A DNA stretch of 64,000 nucleotides from Coturnix japonica (lineage: Eukaryota; Chordata; Aves; Galliformes; Phasianidae), in contig NC_029516.1 in NCBI RefSeq assembly GCF_001577835.2, forward strand, positions 117,491,311-117,555,310. Reading direction: 5' to 3'. Both the position numbers and the translations under genes were made by a program. This document shows positions 1-60,730 of this stretch, piece by piece. The notes below the pieces were generated by a model. That model saw only the letters and a list, made by a program, of their open reading frames with translations, made no database searches and had not been told where the DNA came from. The stretch's first letter is position 1. Each line of letters begins with the position of its first letter.

Positions 1-18
1 CAGCTATCGATGCCTTAA

Positions 19-41798
<41,780 letters not shown>

Positions 41799-42120
41799 AT
41801 TTCTTCCCTAATGGTACTTTTCGCACCCGCTTAGGCTGAATATGAGAAAGGAGAACGACAAAATGCCCACAGGTTGAAGAAATCCTTTTGTCTGTCCTTT
41901 TCAGTCTGCCTGTGCCATCTGAGTGGTGCACTGTCTTCCTCAGTCTCCAAGCACAGGAACTGTATACAATCCATACTTATTTTTCTAGACTAAAATTTTA
42001 TATACTTTGATTAAAAGCCTGCAGCTGTAGAAGAAGGTTTGTTCCTGCAATCTCTTTGCATTCCTTTTCTGAGGTGGCCATCTTAAACCGGATCAGAATA
42101 AACATTCCCTCGAGCTATCA
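41799..42120 (+). other. CYFIP1: CYFIP1 3' UTR (short form)
   Basis: The sequence after the TAG has no coding signal. It contains an ATTAAA at 42010 and a canonical AATAAA at 42097-42102, so the shortest transcript probably ends near 42120. A further AATAAA at 42760 could end a longer form. The exact end is inferred. Confidence 0.6.
42097..42102 (+). terminator. CYFIP1: Poly(A) signal AATAAA of CYFIP1
   Basis: First canonical AATAAA after the CYFIP1 stop codon, about 300 bp downstream, a typical spacing for a short 3' UTR. Confidence 0.6.
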
Positions 42121-44119
42121 AAATAATAGCTGTGGGGGGTAAGAAACTGGGTTGTGTAGAAAGATTTAGAAATCAATGCCTAATTGTATTAGAGCATTAA
42201 TTGCTTAATTAGCCTTTATTAAAAAACAAACAAACAACAAACCAACAAATAATGCAGCTGCTTTGTGAATAATTTTTTTTAGTCGACTGCTCTTTCACTA
42301 TGCAAAACTACTCTCTGTGATCGGTAATTGCAGAAATGAAGGCTAACTCAGGGGACTGCTCTACAGTTACTTAACATGGAGGCGACTGGTAATATTCCTA
42401 CTATTTGTAAGTGGCGGAACTTTATTAGAACGGTATCTCTACATTTTCCTAGTAAGAGCTTCTTCCATTACTTGTATTTTATAGAGACACATCTACCCAA
42501 ATCCATGTTTACATGTGGTAAAGAGTTCTTGTTTCCCCTTGAGAAAGGAGAAGAAAAAAAGAGCTAATATTCCTCACAAAACAGAAGACAGATTTGCCAG
42601 ACAGTCTGCAAGTAAATTTACTCTGATGCAGGTTGTCCCAGACTGTCTGTGCTTGAGAGCCACTGTTCTGGCAAGCAGGCACTCATGGCTGCCATGGTGT
42701 GTGGGAGATGCTTGAGCTTTGTTACAGCAGCTTGATTCAAACATTTCTTCTACCAAATGAATAAATGTTTCTTAAAGAAAACTCTTTATTTCTTCATAGT
42801 GGAGTGCCAGGAAGCCTTCTGGTCAATCAAACATTCCCCTCTGCTTCAGGCTTCAATTAAAGAACTGAAGAAGAAACGCTTAATTTGCTGAGATCATTAT
42901 TGGTTTAGAGCTAAGTCTCACAGACCTCAGGCTTCAAGTTGGACCTGTCCTGCATAAACAGTTAGTTAAGTAACAGAGCCTGGTTTTTGGCTTAAGAACT
43001 CTGTAAAATTAACTAGTTGTGGTGTGATTTAAGTAAGTTATAATTCTCACTGGTTAAACTGGCAGCATTAGGTGAACCAATTAGGTGAACACATTAGAAA
43101 TACTAGCATTAGTACAGATTTCAGGATGATATTTTTCCTTCAATGAATATGTTTGAGAGAATTTCAGAGATTACTCCTCTGTTAGCTTCCCATCACATAT
43201 AAATGATTTAAAAAATAATAATCCACTGCCTTCTTCACTTAGTATAATTGCTTGCCTTAAAGGGAAAAAACAAAGTGCACAAAAGGCATAACTGTCTTAT
43301 TTTAAATTATGAAACACGATGGATCTGGAATCCAAAGCATCTTTTATAATATAAAGTAAAATGTTACATGAAATTTTAGCCTGTTGCTCAGTAAGTCAGG
43401 CTGGTGTTTTGTTACTGGACGTGGCAGCCAGCAGTCTGATGCATCCAGTTGTAAGGTCTTAGGAGGGCTGTGCTCTGTACCTGAACAGCAGAGATGTGAT
43501 GCTCCTTAAAACCAGACATAAATTCTAATCCTGTTCTTTGCCCAGAATTTCAAGGACCTTTTTTCTTGTTTGGCATCTTGGTGTCTTCTCCGCATATGAA
43601 AAAGAAGGTAGCAGTGTCAGTTTCACGGGTGGGAGTTGCTTGATTTCTGTCATGGTAATAAAGTGCATTCCTTAACATTAAGCACTGAAACTGACAAAAT
43701 GAGAGCAGTAAATAGTTGGCTCTAACATTCACCATCTACAGTAGGAATGTTCTTATAAAACTATATCATTAATACTTATTTTCCTTCGTGAACTTACTTT
43801 AAAAAAAAATCACCACCAGTGCACTGTCGAAGCAGTGACATTTTGGGTTTGTTTTTTCCTGGTCCGCTTCCTGAAGTACCGTATTACTGCAACCAGAACT
43901 ACAGTTCTGTGATTAGGGCTGGCTTGTTGATGTAAATGCTCCAGGTCTAACAAAGCTTTTTAGGTAAGCAGGACCTCCAGATGATTACTGCTGCTTGGTT
44001 GTAGCCTTCCTCTGGCCCAGGCTGGGACAGCTCCCACTGTAAAACGTTACAGCCATTCAGCAGACTTTGGGGCACACGTACAAAGGATTGAGGCCCACTG
44101 CAGTCTGTTTACCACCAGT
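42121..44119. other. Intergenic gap between convergent CYFIP1 and NIPA2
   Basis: About 2 kb between the two nearest poly(A) signals. No gene or clear repeat seen. An AATAAA at 42760 on plus may end a longer CYFIP1 transcript. Confidence 0.6.
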
Positions 44120-44448
44120 GCAGAAATAAAGCCATTTATTTTGGATAAAATTGTCATTAGTGCAATACATCCTGAAACAGAAGAGGGAAATGAAAGTATT
44201 TACATAACTTAAGCAATAACACCAGCTGTGGTCTGAGGTCATTTTAGTATTTTTGTAAAGTAAAAATAAGGCAAATTAAACCCCCCTTCGGTGTTTATGA
44301 TCCGAACTAATCGAACTTAAAGATTGTCTACCTACACTGTTAAGAAGTACATGAGGTTCCAGACAAGCTCAGACATTTCACAGCAGGGAAAAAATAACAA
44401 ATCCAGAGTTACAGAATTGTTCTTCTCTTATTTAACAAGTGGATGTTT
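44120..44448 (-). other. NIPA2: NIPA2 3' UTR (proposed)
   Basis: Noncoding sequence after the TGA. An AATAAA on the minus strand (TTTATT at 44135-44140 on plus) gives a 3' UTR of about 0.3 kb. The end point is inferred. Confidence 0.5.
44135..44140 (-). terminator. NIPA2: Poly(A) signal AATAAA of NIPA2
   Basis: First canonical AATAAA downstream of the NIPA2 stop on the minus strand. Confidence 0.5.
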
Positions 44449-48135
<3,687 letters not shown>

Positions 48136-48529
48136 CTCGTAAACTGCTGGGGACTGTCACATTGATCAGTGAACAGTACAGCTTCTGTTACTCAACACAA
48201 GGTGATGCAATACTGAAACCTGAGCAAAACAAACACATGATTAAAGTGGTAGAAATGTACAACATACAGAGGATTCCCCAGCACTTCGTGTGTCTGGTTC
48301 TTCCTGAGATTGGCCAATGGAAGAAAAAGAAGCACATCTAAGCTTGACTCACAGATGAGTCAAGGCCATCTGACCCAGAATATAGAAACTGAAACCTCGA
48401 AACATAAAAGCTTCTCAGAAAGGAAAGGCAAACTTCTAAGTGATAGGATTTATTTTCCTTTTCATTATGTACACAGACCTGTGACCTGCACACCGCTTAA
48501 CTGACAACACCAAACAAATCATTACTTAC

Positions 48530-48590
48530 ATTGAAATTAGTTTGTCAGAGAGCTTGAGAACAGCCACAGCATCTCTTCCACATAAATTCA
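48530..48590 (-). other. NIPA2: Candidate NIPA2 5' noncoding exon
   Basis: A 61-bp segment on the minus strand with a ctag acceptor at its upstream edge and a consensus donor gtaagt at 48524-48529, about 320 bp upstream of the proposed start of coding exon 1. It is consistent with a spliced 5' UTR, but only transcripts could confirm it. Confidence 0.4.
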
Positions 48591-49225
48591 CTAGAAAAGG
48601 TGAAAGAAGAACAGAAGAGGTGTTAAATTGTACAGCAAACTGCCTGACACAAATGAGCCTGGATGTAAGCGCGTGCATTTACCAGCTATAAAGAAGGAAC
48701 AAGAAAAGGCCTCTGTTTGTTGATGCACAAAGACTTCCCACACCTGTCTGAAGCATTTTGCTGCTCAGCTACAGTAACTATGAGCTCTGCTGAAAAGCAC
48801 CCACCCAACCTAAGCCTTAGTTATGTAAGACCACAGCTTAACAAAAAGCACTAACTAGGCTGGACTAGAAATGAAGGTTTTACATGCTCATCCTCTAGGC
48901 TAAATACAAACATTCATTTCAGTACATCCTTTCTCCTGTTATATACTGCAATGAGGATCTCCTGGATTTCATCTAATATGCAAGACTGCAATTTAAGATA
49001 TCTGTGGAAATCCTTTTAAAATGAAAAAAAAAAACAACAAACAAACCCAAAACAAAACCCAACCCAAAGTCCTTTCAAGAAGATTAACATCTCTGTAGGA
49101 CGAAGGGAAATGGAAACTATATTTAGGCTTTTATTTTAAGGCTGCTGGTTATTATGAACGTTCAGAGAACTGGCCAAAAGGAAAACACCTATAGATAAAA
49201 GTAGCTTTAAACACTATAGATAAAG

Positions 49226-49365
49226 AGCCACATCCAGCCTGGCCTTGAATGCCTCCAGGGATGGGGCATCCACAACCTCCTTGGGCAACCTGTTCCAGTG
49301 CGACACCACCCTAACAGAAGGAAACATTGCTCAGAAGTCCTTCTCTCTCTCCACAGGAGCACAAG
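49226..49365 (-). repeat. CR1 LINE fragment
   Basis: GCCTGGCCTTGAATGCCTCC and GGGCATCCACAACCTCCTTG. Lacks the 3' tail. In the NIPA2 5' region. Confidence 0.8.
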
Positions 49366-49734
49366 GTAAGGAGCTTTAAAAGATGTTAAATATTTATTGT
49401 AACAAATTAGCTACATGTGCAGAGACATTAGAAGTGATTTTGTGAGATGAAATAATATTTTACATTTGAAAGCAGATTAGCTTAAGCAAGTATGAGAGAG
49501 TTACCAGCCAAAGAAAATTAATTATCAGCTCTAATAGTTGTATTATATATGAAAGCAATAATTACAGTCAGTAAAAGTTAACACAGTAGACTGTTCTAAC
49601 TTTGCCTACTTGGCCACCAGCCCTCAAGAGCTGAGCAGACTGTCTTTTCTCTGAGAAACAGCCTAAATATACACTAAAATCTTTGAATGCTACAATTCTG
49701 GATTTTCTTTCCACAAGCTGATCTTTTTAACTGT

Positions 49735-50045
49735 GAATGGGATGATCTTCAACAGGGCTGACAATAGCAGGACTAGGGGAAATGGATCCAAGTTAAAAGA
49801 CGGAAGATTTAGGTTGGATGTTAGGGGGAAGTTCTTCACTAGGAGAGTGGTTCGGCCCTGGAACAGGCTGCCCAGGGAGGTTGTGGATGCCCCGTCCTTG
49901 GAGGTGTTCAAGACCAGGTTGGACGGGGCCCTGGGCAACCTGATCTAGTAAATGTGTATGTTTGGTGGCCCTGCCAGGCAGGGGGTTGGAACTACATGAT
50001 CCTTGAGGTCCCTTCCAACCCGGGTCATTCTGTGATTCTGTGATT
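49735..50045 (+). repeat. CR1 LINE 3' end with tail repeats
   Basis: AGGACTAGGGGAAATGGATC to ATTCTGTGATTCTGTGATT. A well preserved copy. Confidence 0.9.
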
Positions 50046-51282
50046 TGACTAACAAAAGTCATCACAAATGTCCACTCTGGCCTTGGAACAATGTACAGCT
50101 CCCTCTGTGCCTGCAAGCTGCCTTCTGCTATGCTGCCCTCTGGGGCCTCTCTCAACAGCCCATGCTTTAAGTTCAGCTCCTGAAGCTGTGCACTGCATTT
50201 CAGCTGATATATTATCACTCCCACAATACGGTGGAAGTCTCTTTTCACTCAACCCCAAACCAGTGGTTTTCTTCACACTTCCTGTGCAGTCAGCTTCAAC
50301 TGCTCCAACAGCGTAACCTCCAAACTCTTTGCTACAGAGCTACTGTTCTCTGAATTGCGTTTGTTTAGCCACTTCCACCTGGCTGTGTGTAATCACTTTC
50401 ATTTACACCTTCAGAAGCATCTCCTTGTACAGAAACGTTTCCTGAAAGTATTCATCAGCATTTACACGCTGGCAACCCTTCCCTGCTCGGTGCCATTAAT
50501 TACGAGGCTTGTTTCGACCACATCACCAGGACTACATGACTCACCAGAAGGATTTGAAAACAACAGGCCTATTTTGATACGATGTTACTGAGAGTTACCT
50601 CAGGTACAGCTGCTCACTTCTGCTGTATTTAAAGTTCTGGTCACCTTTAAGAGCTCCATGAGAACTTCTGTGTTTCTATCTTTCAAATAGGGCACCTGCT
50701 TAACACCCTCCCATCCACAAAGCTTTATGTGGAAGAAGAGTGGGTTCAAGCAACCGAAGCTTATAACTAGTATACAGTGACCCTGCTGCCCTTCCAGAGG
50801 CATAAATCCACAGAACAAGAAACATCCCCTAACAACACACATGTTCACTAAGGTACCCTTTGAAGGCTTGTTACATACGTACCAATTTGTTCCAAAATCC
50901 AGCGGCATTCACTTCTTAAATACTCCCAATGTTATGTTGCTAAAATATAAATTAATAAGAACATTAATTGGTACATTAAGAAATCAGCTACGAAACCCCA
51001 ATGTCCATAACTTAATGCTAATCTCACTATCGCACAAATCCAGATCTTCTTCCTCAGTCATGTTATGTGCACCTGTGAGCATCTCTCTGAGACATGTGGA
51101 CAGAGAACACATCAAGGACGGATGTTACACACAATTAAGACATAAGAGCTGCTGGTTCCAATCTCAGTCACGTGCACCTGTAAAAGGCCGAGATGCACAT
51201 CATCCAGAGCCCAAGGAGTCCAGAAAGTAGGAAAGAGCACCTCCAATATTGTAGTGCAAGTCTAACTACAACAGAATCAGAT

Positions 51283-51510
51283 CAAAGAATCATAGAATGG
51301 TCTGGGTTGAAAAGGACCACAATGATCATCCAGTTTCAACCCCCTGCTATGTGCAGGGTCACCAGCCACCAGACCAGGCTGCCCAGAGCCACATCCAGCC
51401 TGGCCTTGAATGCCTCCAGGGATGGGGCATCCACAACCTCCTTGGGCAACCTGTTCCAGTGCATCACCACCCTCTGGGTGAAAAACTTCCTCCTGATCTC
51501 CTAAAACAGA
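51283..51510 (-). repeat. CR1 LINE 3' end
   Basis: Begins AAAGAATCATAGAATGGTC and runs through the GGCCTTGAATGCCTCCAGGG block to GTGAAAAACTTCCTCCTGA. Confidence 0.9.
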
Positions 51511-52289
51511 GACAAAGTTTTCCAGCCCTGTCCATGAGAGTGCAGACTTATGCTTGTTTTTATGTACTACACAGACAAGATAAACAAGGAAATATGCTTG
51601 ATCTTAACATTTTTTTACCAAGATGTCATACATGTGTGTACAGACACCACTAGAAGCAGAAACGCCCAAAGCAAAAGACGCATCAGTTTCAAAAAGCCCA
51701 TTTAAGTACATTAAGACTTTTTGAACACTGAGCAAATGTACTCCTTTAATGTGATATTAAGAAAGAAAAAACCAAAGAGCATTCAATTTTAAGATACTGG
51801 GGGAGAAAACAAGAAAAAATCCATTCTTTAACTTCTTGTGCATCCCGTTCTTTCTATGTTATTTATACTTATCCTCTTCTATATAAAGAACAATGTTCAA
51901 CTGCAGGACCTTCACTACAACAGAGCATTATTCATCAGCTAAATGACCACAGAGTGTGCTACCCTGCTGCCTGCATTTCCCAGAAGTCTATCAAAGCGGA
52001 CCCAACGTGAAGTCAATGACACGACCTCCTCTATCCCTGATGCAACTTTTTCTTTATCTCATTCTCCAGCCAGATGAGCAAAGTTCTCTCACGCTCTACC
52101 TGGAGCTTTATAAGATAGGCAGCCTCATATTTCAGACAGCCTACAGACATGCCAGGACTGAGACACCAGCTGCCAGACGCAACTCCTACCTTCACAGAAT
52201 GGAAACAAACCCAAAGTCTCTCTCTGATTTACAGAACGCAGCCCAAACCTTCCTTCCTACCTTGGACCAAAGCACAGCCTGGGCTGGGA

Positions 52290-52810
52290 AGCTGTTCCGG
52301 AGCTCACCTGGCACTCAGCCCTGCACCAGAACCTCTTGGGCTCCACGACGAACCCGGCACCACGAACACCCCTCCAGGCTCGATCCCCACCGCCATGCAC
52401 GGCCCACCGGGGCCTGCCGGCTCCTCACCCACACGGCTCCCGGCACGTCGCCACCGGGGGCCGCGCCTGGCGCCCACATGCCCCGCCTCTCGGAGCTCGC
52501 TCTCCCGGCCTCCTCCCCCCTGCTCAGCCCTCAGGCCTCGAGGCCTCCCCTGCCCTCCTCCCCCCGTTACCTGCGGTCGCCGCCCCTCACGCTCCCCGTT
52601 CGGGAGGACGAAGAGGCGGGGGAGGCCGGAGCGGGCGGTGGGAGGGGCGGGCGGCCGAGCTCTGCACCGCCATGAGGGGAGGGATAGAAGGGTGAGGAGT
52701 GACGGCGGGACGAGCCGCGACGGCAGCGCCTTCCCCGAGCTCGGCTGTGCCCGCCCCGCCGGTCCCACAGCCGGAAAGGGCGAGGCAGCCTCACTCTAGC
52801 CCGCCCCCAT
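52290..52810 (-). promoter_or_regulatory. NIPA2: CpG island, likely NIPA2 promoter and first noncoding exon
   Basis: A markedly GC- and CpG-rich block stands out from the AT-rich surroundings, with GGGGCGGGC-type GC boxes (Sp1-like) around 52640-52660. A minus-strand donor CGCAG|gtaacg at 52565-52570 fits the end of a noncoding first exon starting in the island. There is no obvious TATA box. It lies between NIPA2 and the 3' end of NIPA1, where a NIPA2 promoter is expected. The open frames that span it are GC-driven and not credible genes. Confidence 0.65.
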
Positions 52811-53107
52811 CACATGGTCTGTCCCGTAAGCCATCCCCTATAGCTGGCTCTTGTGCAACCATTTCCGTCTCCACACAAACAGTGGGAAGGTTGCGACAAG
52901 AAGATATCCACCCAGAGCCGCTGTCTGGTATCCGTTGGCACAATATCACCAGCTGGCGGAGTATTAAAGCATCCCACCAGGCTGCTGAGTTCAGTGCTGA
53001 AAACTGATGGGGAAATCAGGCAGCTGTAACGGCCTCTGGTGGCCACATCTCTGCTGCATTTAACCAGTCTATTCCCTAAGACACAGGCCTAAAGACTGAA
53101 ACAGTTC

Positions 53108-53365
53108 CTCATAATACTTCCTAATGTCCAGCCTAATGTCCTCAGGCTGGACATTAGGAAGTATTACTTTTCAGAAAGACTAGTCAGGCATTGCAATGCA
53201 CTGCCCAGGGACGTGGTGGAGTCACCGACCATGGGAGAGTTCAAGAAACGCTTGGATGTGGTGCTGAGGAATATGATTTAGCCTGGAAGTATTGGTAATG
53301 GTTGGACTAGATGATCTTCTAGGTCTTTTCCAACCTTGATAATTCTGTGATTCTGTGATAATGCC
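53108..53365 (+). repeat. CR1 LINE 3' end with fold-back 5' edge
   Basis: CR1 sequence from GGCTGGACATTAGGAAG to the ATTCTGTGATTCTGTGATA tail. The first 23 bp are preceded, after a 9-bp spacer, by their own inverted copy (53112-53134 against 53144-53166). Lies between the NIPA2 CpG island and the NIPA1 3' end. Confidence 0.9.
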
Positions 53366-53479
53366 ACCATCTGAATAACTACATGTCTGAATGTCTATAT
53401 ATGTCTATATGTCACACAGTTACCCTGTGTGATAAAGAGGAGGAGTCACAAAACAAGCGTTGAGCTAGAAATAAAATCA

Positions 53480-53485
53480 TTTATT
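53480..53485 (-). terminator. NIPA1: Candidate distal poly(A) signal of NIPA1
   Basis: Canonical AATAAA on the minus strand at the distal edge of the repeat-poor block downstream of NIPA1. Confidence 0.4.
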
Positions 53486-53633
53486 TTAAAATGTTACAGA
53501 TTAATAAATAGATTAGTCATCAGAAAACTTAATAAATAGCCTCTTGTAATTTACACAAGGCAAATACAACATGCCTATAACTATTATTTAAAAAGCAAAG
53601 AGTAAGCTTGACTTGGTAGGCCATTAACAAATA

Positions 53634-53640
<7 letters not shown>

Positions 53641-53701
<61 letters not shown>
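53641..53701. repeat. Compound microsatellite (TA)n(CA)n
   Basis: A GTG/TA run of about 45 bp passes directly into about 16 bp of alternating CA. On the plus strand it starts GTGTATAT and ends ATACACAC, so the ends are complementary and the tract can fold back on itself. It lies in the presumed NIPA1 3' UTR. Confidence 0.95.
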
Positions 53702-56700
53702 TTATTTGAAAGCTAATAAAATAAACCATTTTTATGTAATCCATAGTGATTATATTGCAATAGCATTGAAGCAACCTGACATTATGTATTTGTTGCCATC
53801 CACTTTTACCCCACATCTCATCAGAACTGGTTTTGGTTTTGTTTTGTTTTTCCAATATGCCAGGAAAACAAAAGTTAGAAAAAAGAAGAAAGTTCCACAG
53901 TTGAAAAAAAAAAGAAAGAATTAAGTTAAAAATACCCCATTTGTGTAACATTTTCTACCCTCCAGAGTATCTGCTTAGAGGAAAAAAAAAAGAAAACAAA
54001 ACCCAACCGAGCACAAGAAAACCCACCAAAAACACTTATTTTCAGCCTTTAAGAAAGATTTCTTCATCTCTAACTTTGTAATCATTTCAACATTGTTGTC
54101 TGAAACACATGGGCACTAATAGTAAGAACTTTCCACATCGCTAGTGCCTCACGTGGTGCACTAACATTCTGCATCGCTTCAGCCTGTATTCAGTAGCATC
54201 GAAACATTACTTCAAAGATTGGCCACCGTAAAGAAAAGATATCAGGTAATTGATAAATGTTTGTTAATAGTTGATTTAACAGTGAAGCTTCAGCGAGACA
54301 ACTGAGGAACATCTGTAGAATGCTTTATATTTATGAAGAAAGAAGGGTAAAACGTGCCAAGTCCGGTTTTAAGCGCTTCATACTTATTAACCCCAGATCT
54401 TTCTTCAAGTACAAACCCTCTATGTTTCAAATAAAAAGCAAAGCTAAACCTCACAGATTCTAGTGTTTTAACAAACAAAATCCAGTGTTTTCATTTTTCA
54501 GTGCTAGTTACTTCAGAAAAATACATACGTTCGATACAAACCAAGATGATTAATAGGAAGCCTCAATTGTCAAACTGTGATATGACAGGTTCTTGTTAAT
54601 ATCAGTTTTAGCTCACTAATAAATAGGCTCTATTTACATATATAATGTCTTGGAAAGTCAGTACAGCAGATAACCTTAGGTATATTTCATTTTTACATAA
54701 GTACTTAAGGTAACAAATCCTTTTTTTGGTTGTTGTATCAAAAATGTAACTATTTTCCTACTGAACATTTGAGGGATCCTTGTGTTTGACACCTAGTAAA
54801 GATCGGGAGTGACACATGTAAATCCTCCATACACTGAAGGGATAATCATCAAAGCGCTATTGTCAAGGTGAGTAACAAGTAGGTATGTTTGATAAGTACA
54901 ACAGAAGTCAGACATAGAGAGTGAAAAACCTTTTGTATGGGTTTGAATTTAACTCAAATGCATCCCACCACTGTAATCACTCCATTTTACACGTGTAGGC
55001 TCCATCACTTCCATGAGGGAAAGCTCAGGAAACAGCTATGCACATTTGCTCCCTGAGATGATGGAACTCAAATGTCTTTTTCAAGTGCTTACTTGACAGA
55101 GGTGGGGAAAAAAAAAAGCCAGAACAGCTAAAATTCAACTTCAACAGTGCCTCCTTTTCAATCAGAAAAGCAACTGGCAAAGACTAAAAAAGGGAGGCCA
55201 CGGGATGCAGGGAAGAAGAATGATACCAACAGTGACAACAAAATGCTAATCCACTCCTAAAGTTAGAATTGAACCAGATCCAGGTACAGCAGTACTCAAA
55301 AGAACATCGTGACATACTGAACAAAGTAGCAAAAATAAAGGCTTCCGTTATTTAGCATTCACTATGTAAAAGGCTGCAGATATAAATGATGTGCAAGGCC
55401 ACGAGAATTTCTTTCATCTTATGTGCTGGCTTTTGACATCTGTTTTAAACAACAAGGTTAACTAGACATTTCTAGAAAGCTCATCATGGATGAGGAGCAG
55501 CCGGGGAGAAGACATCCACCCATACATTTATCAGCTGTAAGGATGGCCAAAGGACCACAGAACATGGTTGCTACTTAATTCTTACTCTGCTTGGAGAGTG
55601 CTCATCAAGTAAACTTGTTTGTGTGTTGCGGAAAATGGCAAGAGTTAGACAGGGCAGTCAAGTTATTGTGGATGCAATATTAACTAATAACTTGCATATG
55701 CACCTAACGGACTAGGATAGGCACTTTCTAAATAAATAGGAATGTTTGAAAACAAAACACACAAATATGGCCAAAGGAGGTCTGAGATAAGACCACAAAC
55801 TTTTGCACTTTAACCTAAAGAAAGTTCTTTGTGGAAGCATTCGGAGATTAAAGGCTGGTACAAAACCAACGCTCAACTTGTGAAGGTGGATGTTGAAAAG
55901 ACAGTTCGACTGCTTCAGAAAACAATTAACATTGTTTTAAAAAGTAGGTCAACTACAGGCCTCATAACTTACGTACAGTTCAGGTTTCATTAAAAGTAGG
56001 GAACTAGTGTGACAAAACAAATGTCTACTGATAACCGATATACCATCTCTAATCAATACCCACAGAGTTGAATAACTATCTTTCGTGGTCCAATTTGCCC
56101 CATCTACAATTTGGAAACTTTCTAGAAATCATATGAAGTATCTGCAAATCCAAGGTGGCCCCTTTTCTGCTAGTGCTATTCTATTAAGCCGAGACACCCA
56201 ATTTAGGTGCCAGCCTATAACAGTGCATATTTCTGCCAGTTCAGACCACGAGTCCGGAGTTCAGAGTTGTCAAAGTGGCATCCAAAACAATAGGTGAGTT
56301 TTAAGATAGCATTAATTCACACCAAAGGAAAAAGAAACAAAAACACCAAAACAAACCCACTTCAGAGTGGACGCCATTACTTCCATTAACCAACATTTGC
56401 ATTACCCTCAGCCAGTCACAAAGATTCACGAATTCTTCAAAAACATCATGAACTTTTTCAAACGCTGTTTCATAACCATATTTTGTTCATTTCAAGAAAC
56501 ATCCTGACCCAGAGCTATCGAGTCCCACTGAACGATTTCTGCTTCTGTACTCAAAGGGAAACAAACATTTATGACTTCTCAAGCCTTCCTCACAAATTTT
56601 TGACTTGTGGTTTTTTAACTAGCAAATATAAACACGTGAAAATTAACTATTTTTGACGCACAAATGTTCTCTGTAAAGTTTAACCTAATCAGTTCAGAAT

Positions 56701-58082
56701 CATTCCACTCGCAGCTTAAGCTATTGAGTACTACCTGTCAAAATATTATTGCTGAACTATTCATAAAGGTCTGTAAATTAGTGGATCTGAATGTACGTTC
56801 CAGTTGGTTTCCTGAAACTCAGCTCTCTTTGTAAGGCTTCAATCTCCTTTTCCCACGTTACAAGAGGACAAGGCCATCTTTCCTTTTCCTGAGCAATGAG
56901 AAATCTTATGCTTTTCTGTCTTTTAAATGTCTATTTTGTTTTTGCCGCTTATTAACTACTTTGCAACGCAGCTTCTTGTGTTTAGTCAATTAGAACCAAG
57001 GTATGTTGGCTGGCTTTGAACAGTCCTCTCATAGGTTACCTCTTCCCATTACAACTATGCCAAAGCTGTTGAAGCGTCTAAGAGTTTCAGTTCAGGCAAG
57101 TCTATTCTTCCAAAATATGTGTCTCCTGGATGCTTTACATGTTCAGAATTTGAATACAATCCAGTATTATTGACAGTGAGACTGAATTATTAAACCAATA
57201 TAGGCCATCTGAAACAAATACATTCACATTTATGCAGTATTTTTGGATTACAAAGGCACTGAAATAGTTCTGAGCTGCTTACAAATAAGCCACCAATATA
57301 GGCAATGAGTCTGTGCATCACTTCCATATCTTTTACAGTCTTTGCTCCCAATTAAAAACTCCCAGGTGAATGCAGTATGTCTTAATGCACATGTTACAAA
57401 GGAAAATTCAAACCCTGAACACTACCATCAGCTGATAAGTAAATAGTGAAGGATTTTAAAGGTTCACTGCTCTGTGTAAATAATTCAATTAATTAATTTT
57501 AAACTCCCCGGTGTCTTCACTGCACGACAGACCAAATTGCCAAGACAGTCACTAAAAAGGACAAATCTGCAGTCCATAATTCAACCACCATTAGTCCCAG
57601 AATTCACAGCCTTGACAGTGAACACATTGCAATATTAACAAATTGTTCAACTCGCATTTTTTCCCCTCTTATTTTTAAGGTATACATCACTCATGGAAAG
57701 GAGTTGGATTGAGTGCATTAGAAACCGATGTTTTCTACCCACAAAAACAACACCTCAGCCTTAAGACAAGGATTCACTCAAGTCTGTCAGAATATCCTCA
57801 CATCTCTTCTGATAGATTATCCTTTAAAGTAAGGAAATACATCAGTCTCTATGCTAACTCAATCCGTGGTTCCAATTAAGGTCATTTATTGTATTGACTG
57901 GGGTACAATGGATAACTGTTCCTTTGAAACTGGATGGAGGCCTCCAATTCATTTCATGTAGGCCACCGAATCATCAGAGGCTGACTACCAACCTGAACCA
58001 TATTTGAATCAGTGACCTAGAAATGAAAGGCTCTTTATCTTTCCCTGAGCCACCCAGTTTCCCCTCAAAAGAAAAAAATAAA

Positions 58083-60730
<2,648 letters not shown>

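Larger units (their letters stand above)
48591..52564 (-). other. NIPA2: NIPA2 5' intron region
   Basis: Between the candidate noncoding exon and the CpG island. No gene seen; three CR1 fragments (49.2, 49.7 and 51.3 kb). Confidence 0.5.
53462..58082 (-). other. NIPA1: NIPA1 long 3' UTR (proposed)
   Basis: About 4.6 kb of AT-rich sequence without genes or recognised interspersed repeats follows the NIPA1 stop. On the minus strand an AATAAA (TTTATT at 53480-53485 on plus) lies near its far end, just before a CR1 element. Human NIPA1 mRNA is known to have a multi-kilobase 3' UTR, so one long UTR is the simplest reading. It contains a TA/CA microsatellite at 53641-53701. Confidence 0.55.

Noticed and set aside
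51956-52799. Long plus-strand open frames (up to 239 codons) across the CpG island
   Set aside because: They follow the high GC content, are rich in Pro/Arg/Ser without a recognisable domain, overlap other frames of similar length, and the region is better explained as the NIPA2 promoter.
53529-53951. 140-codon minus frame with long Ile-Tyr repeats, and its plus counterpart
   Set aside because: Produced by translating the TA/CA microsatellite; not a gene.
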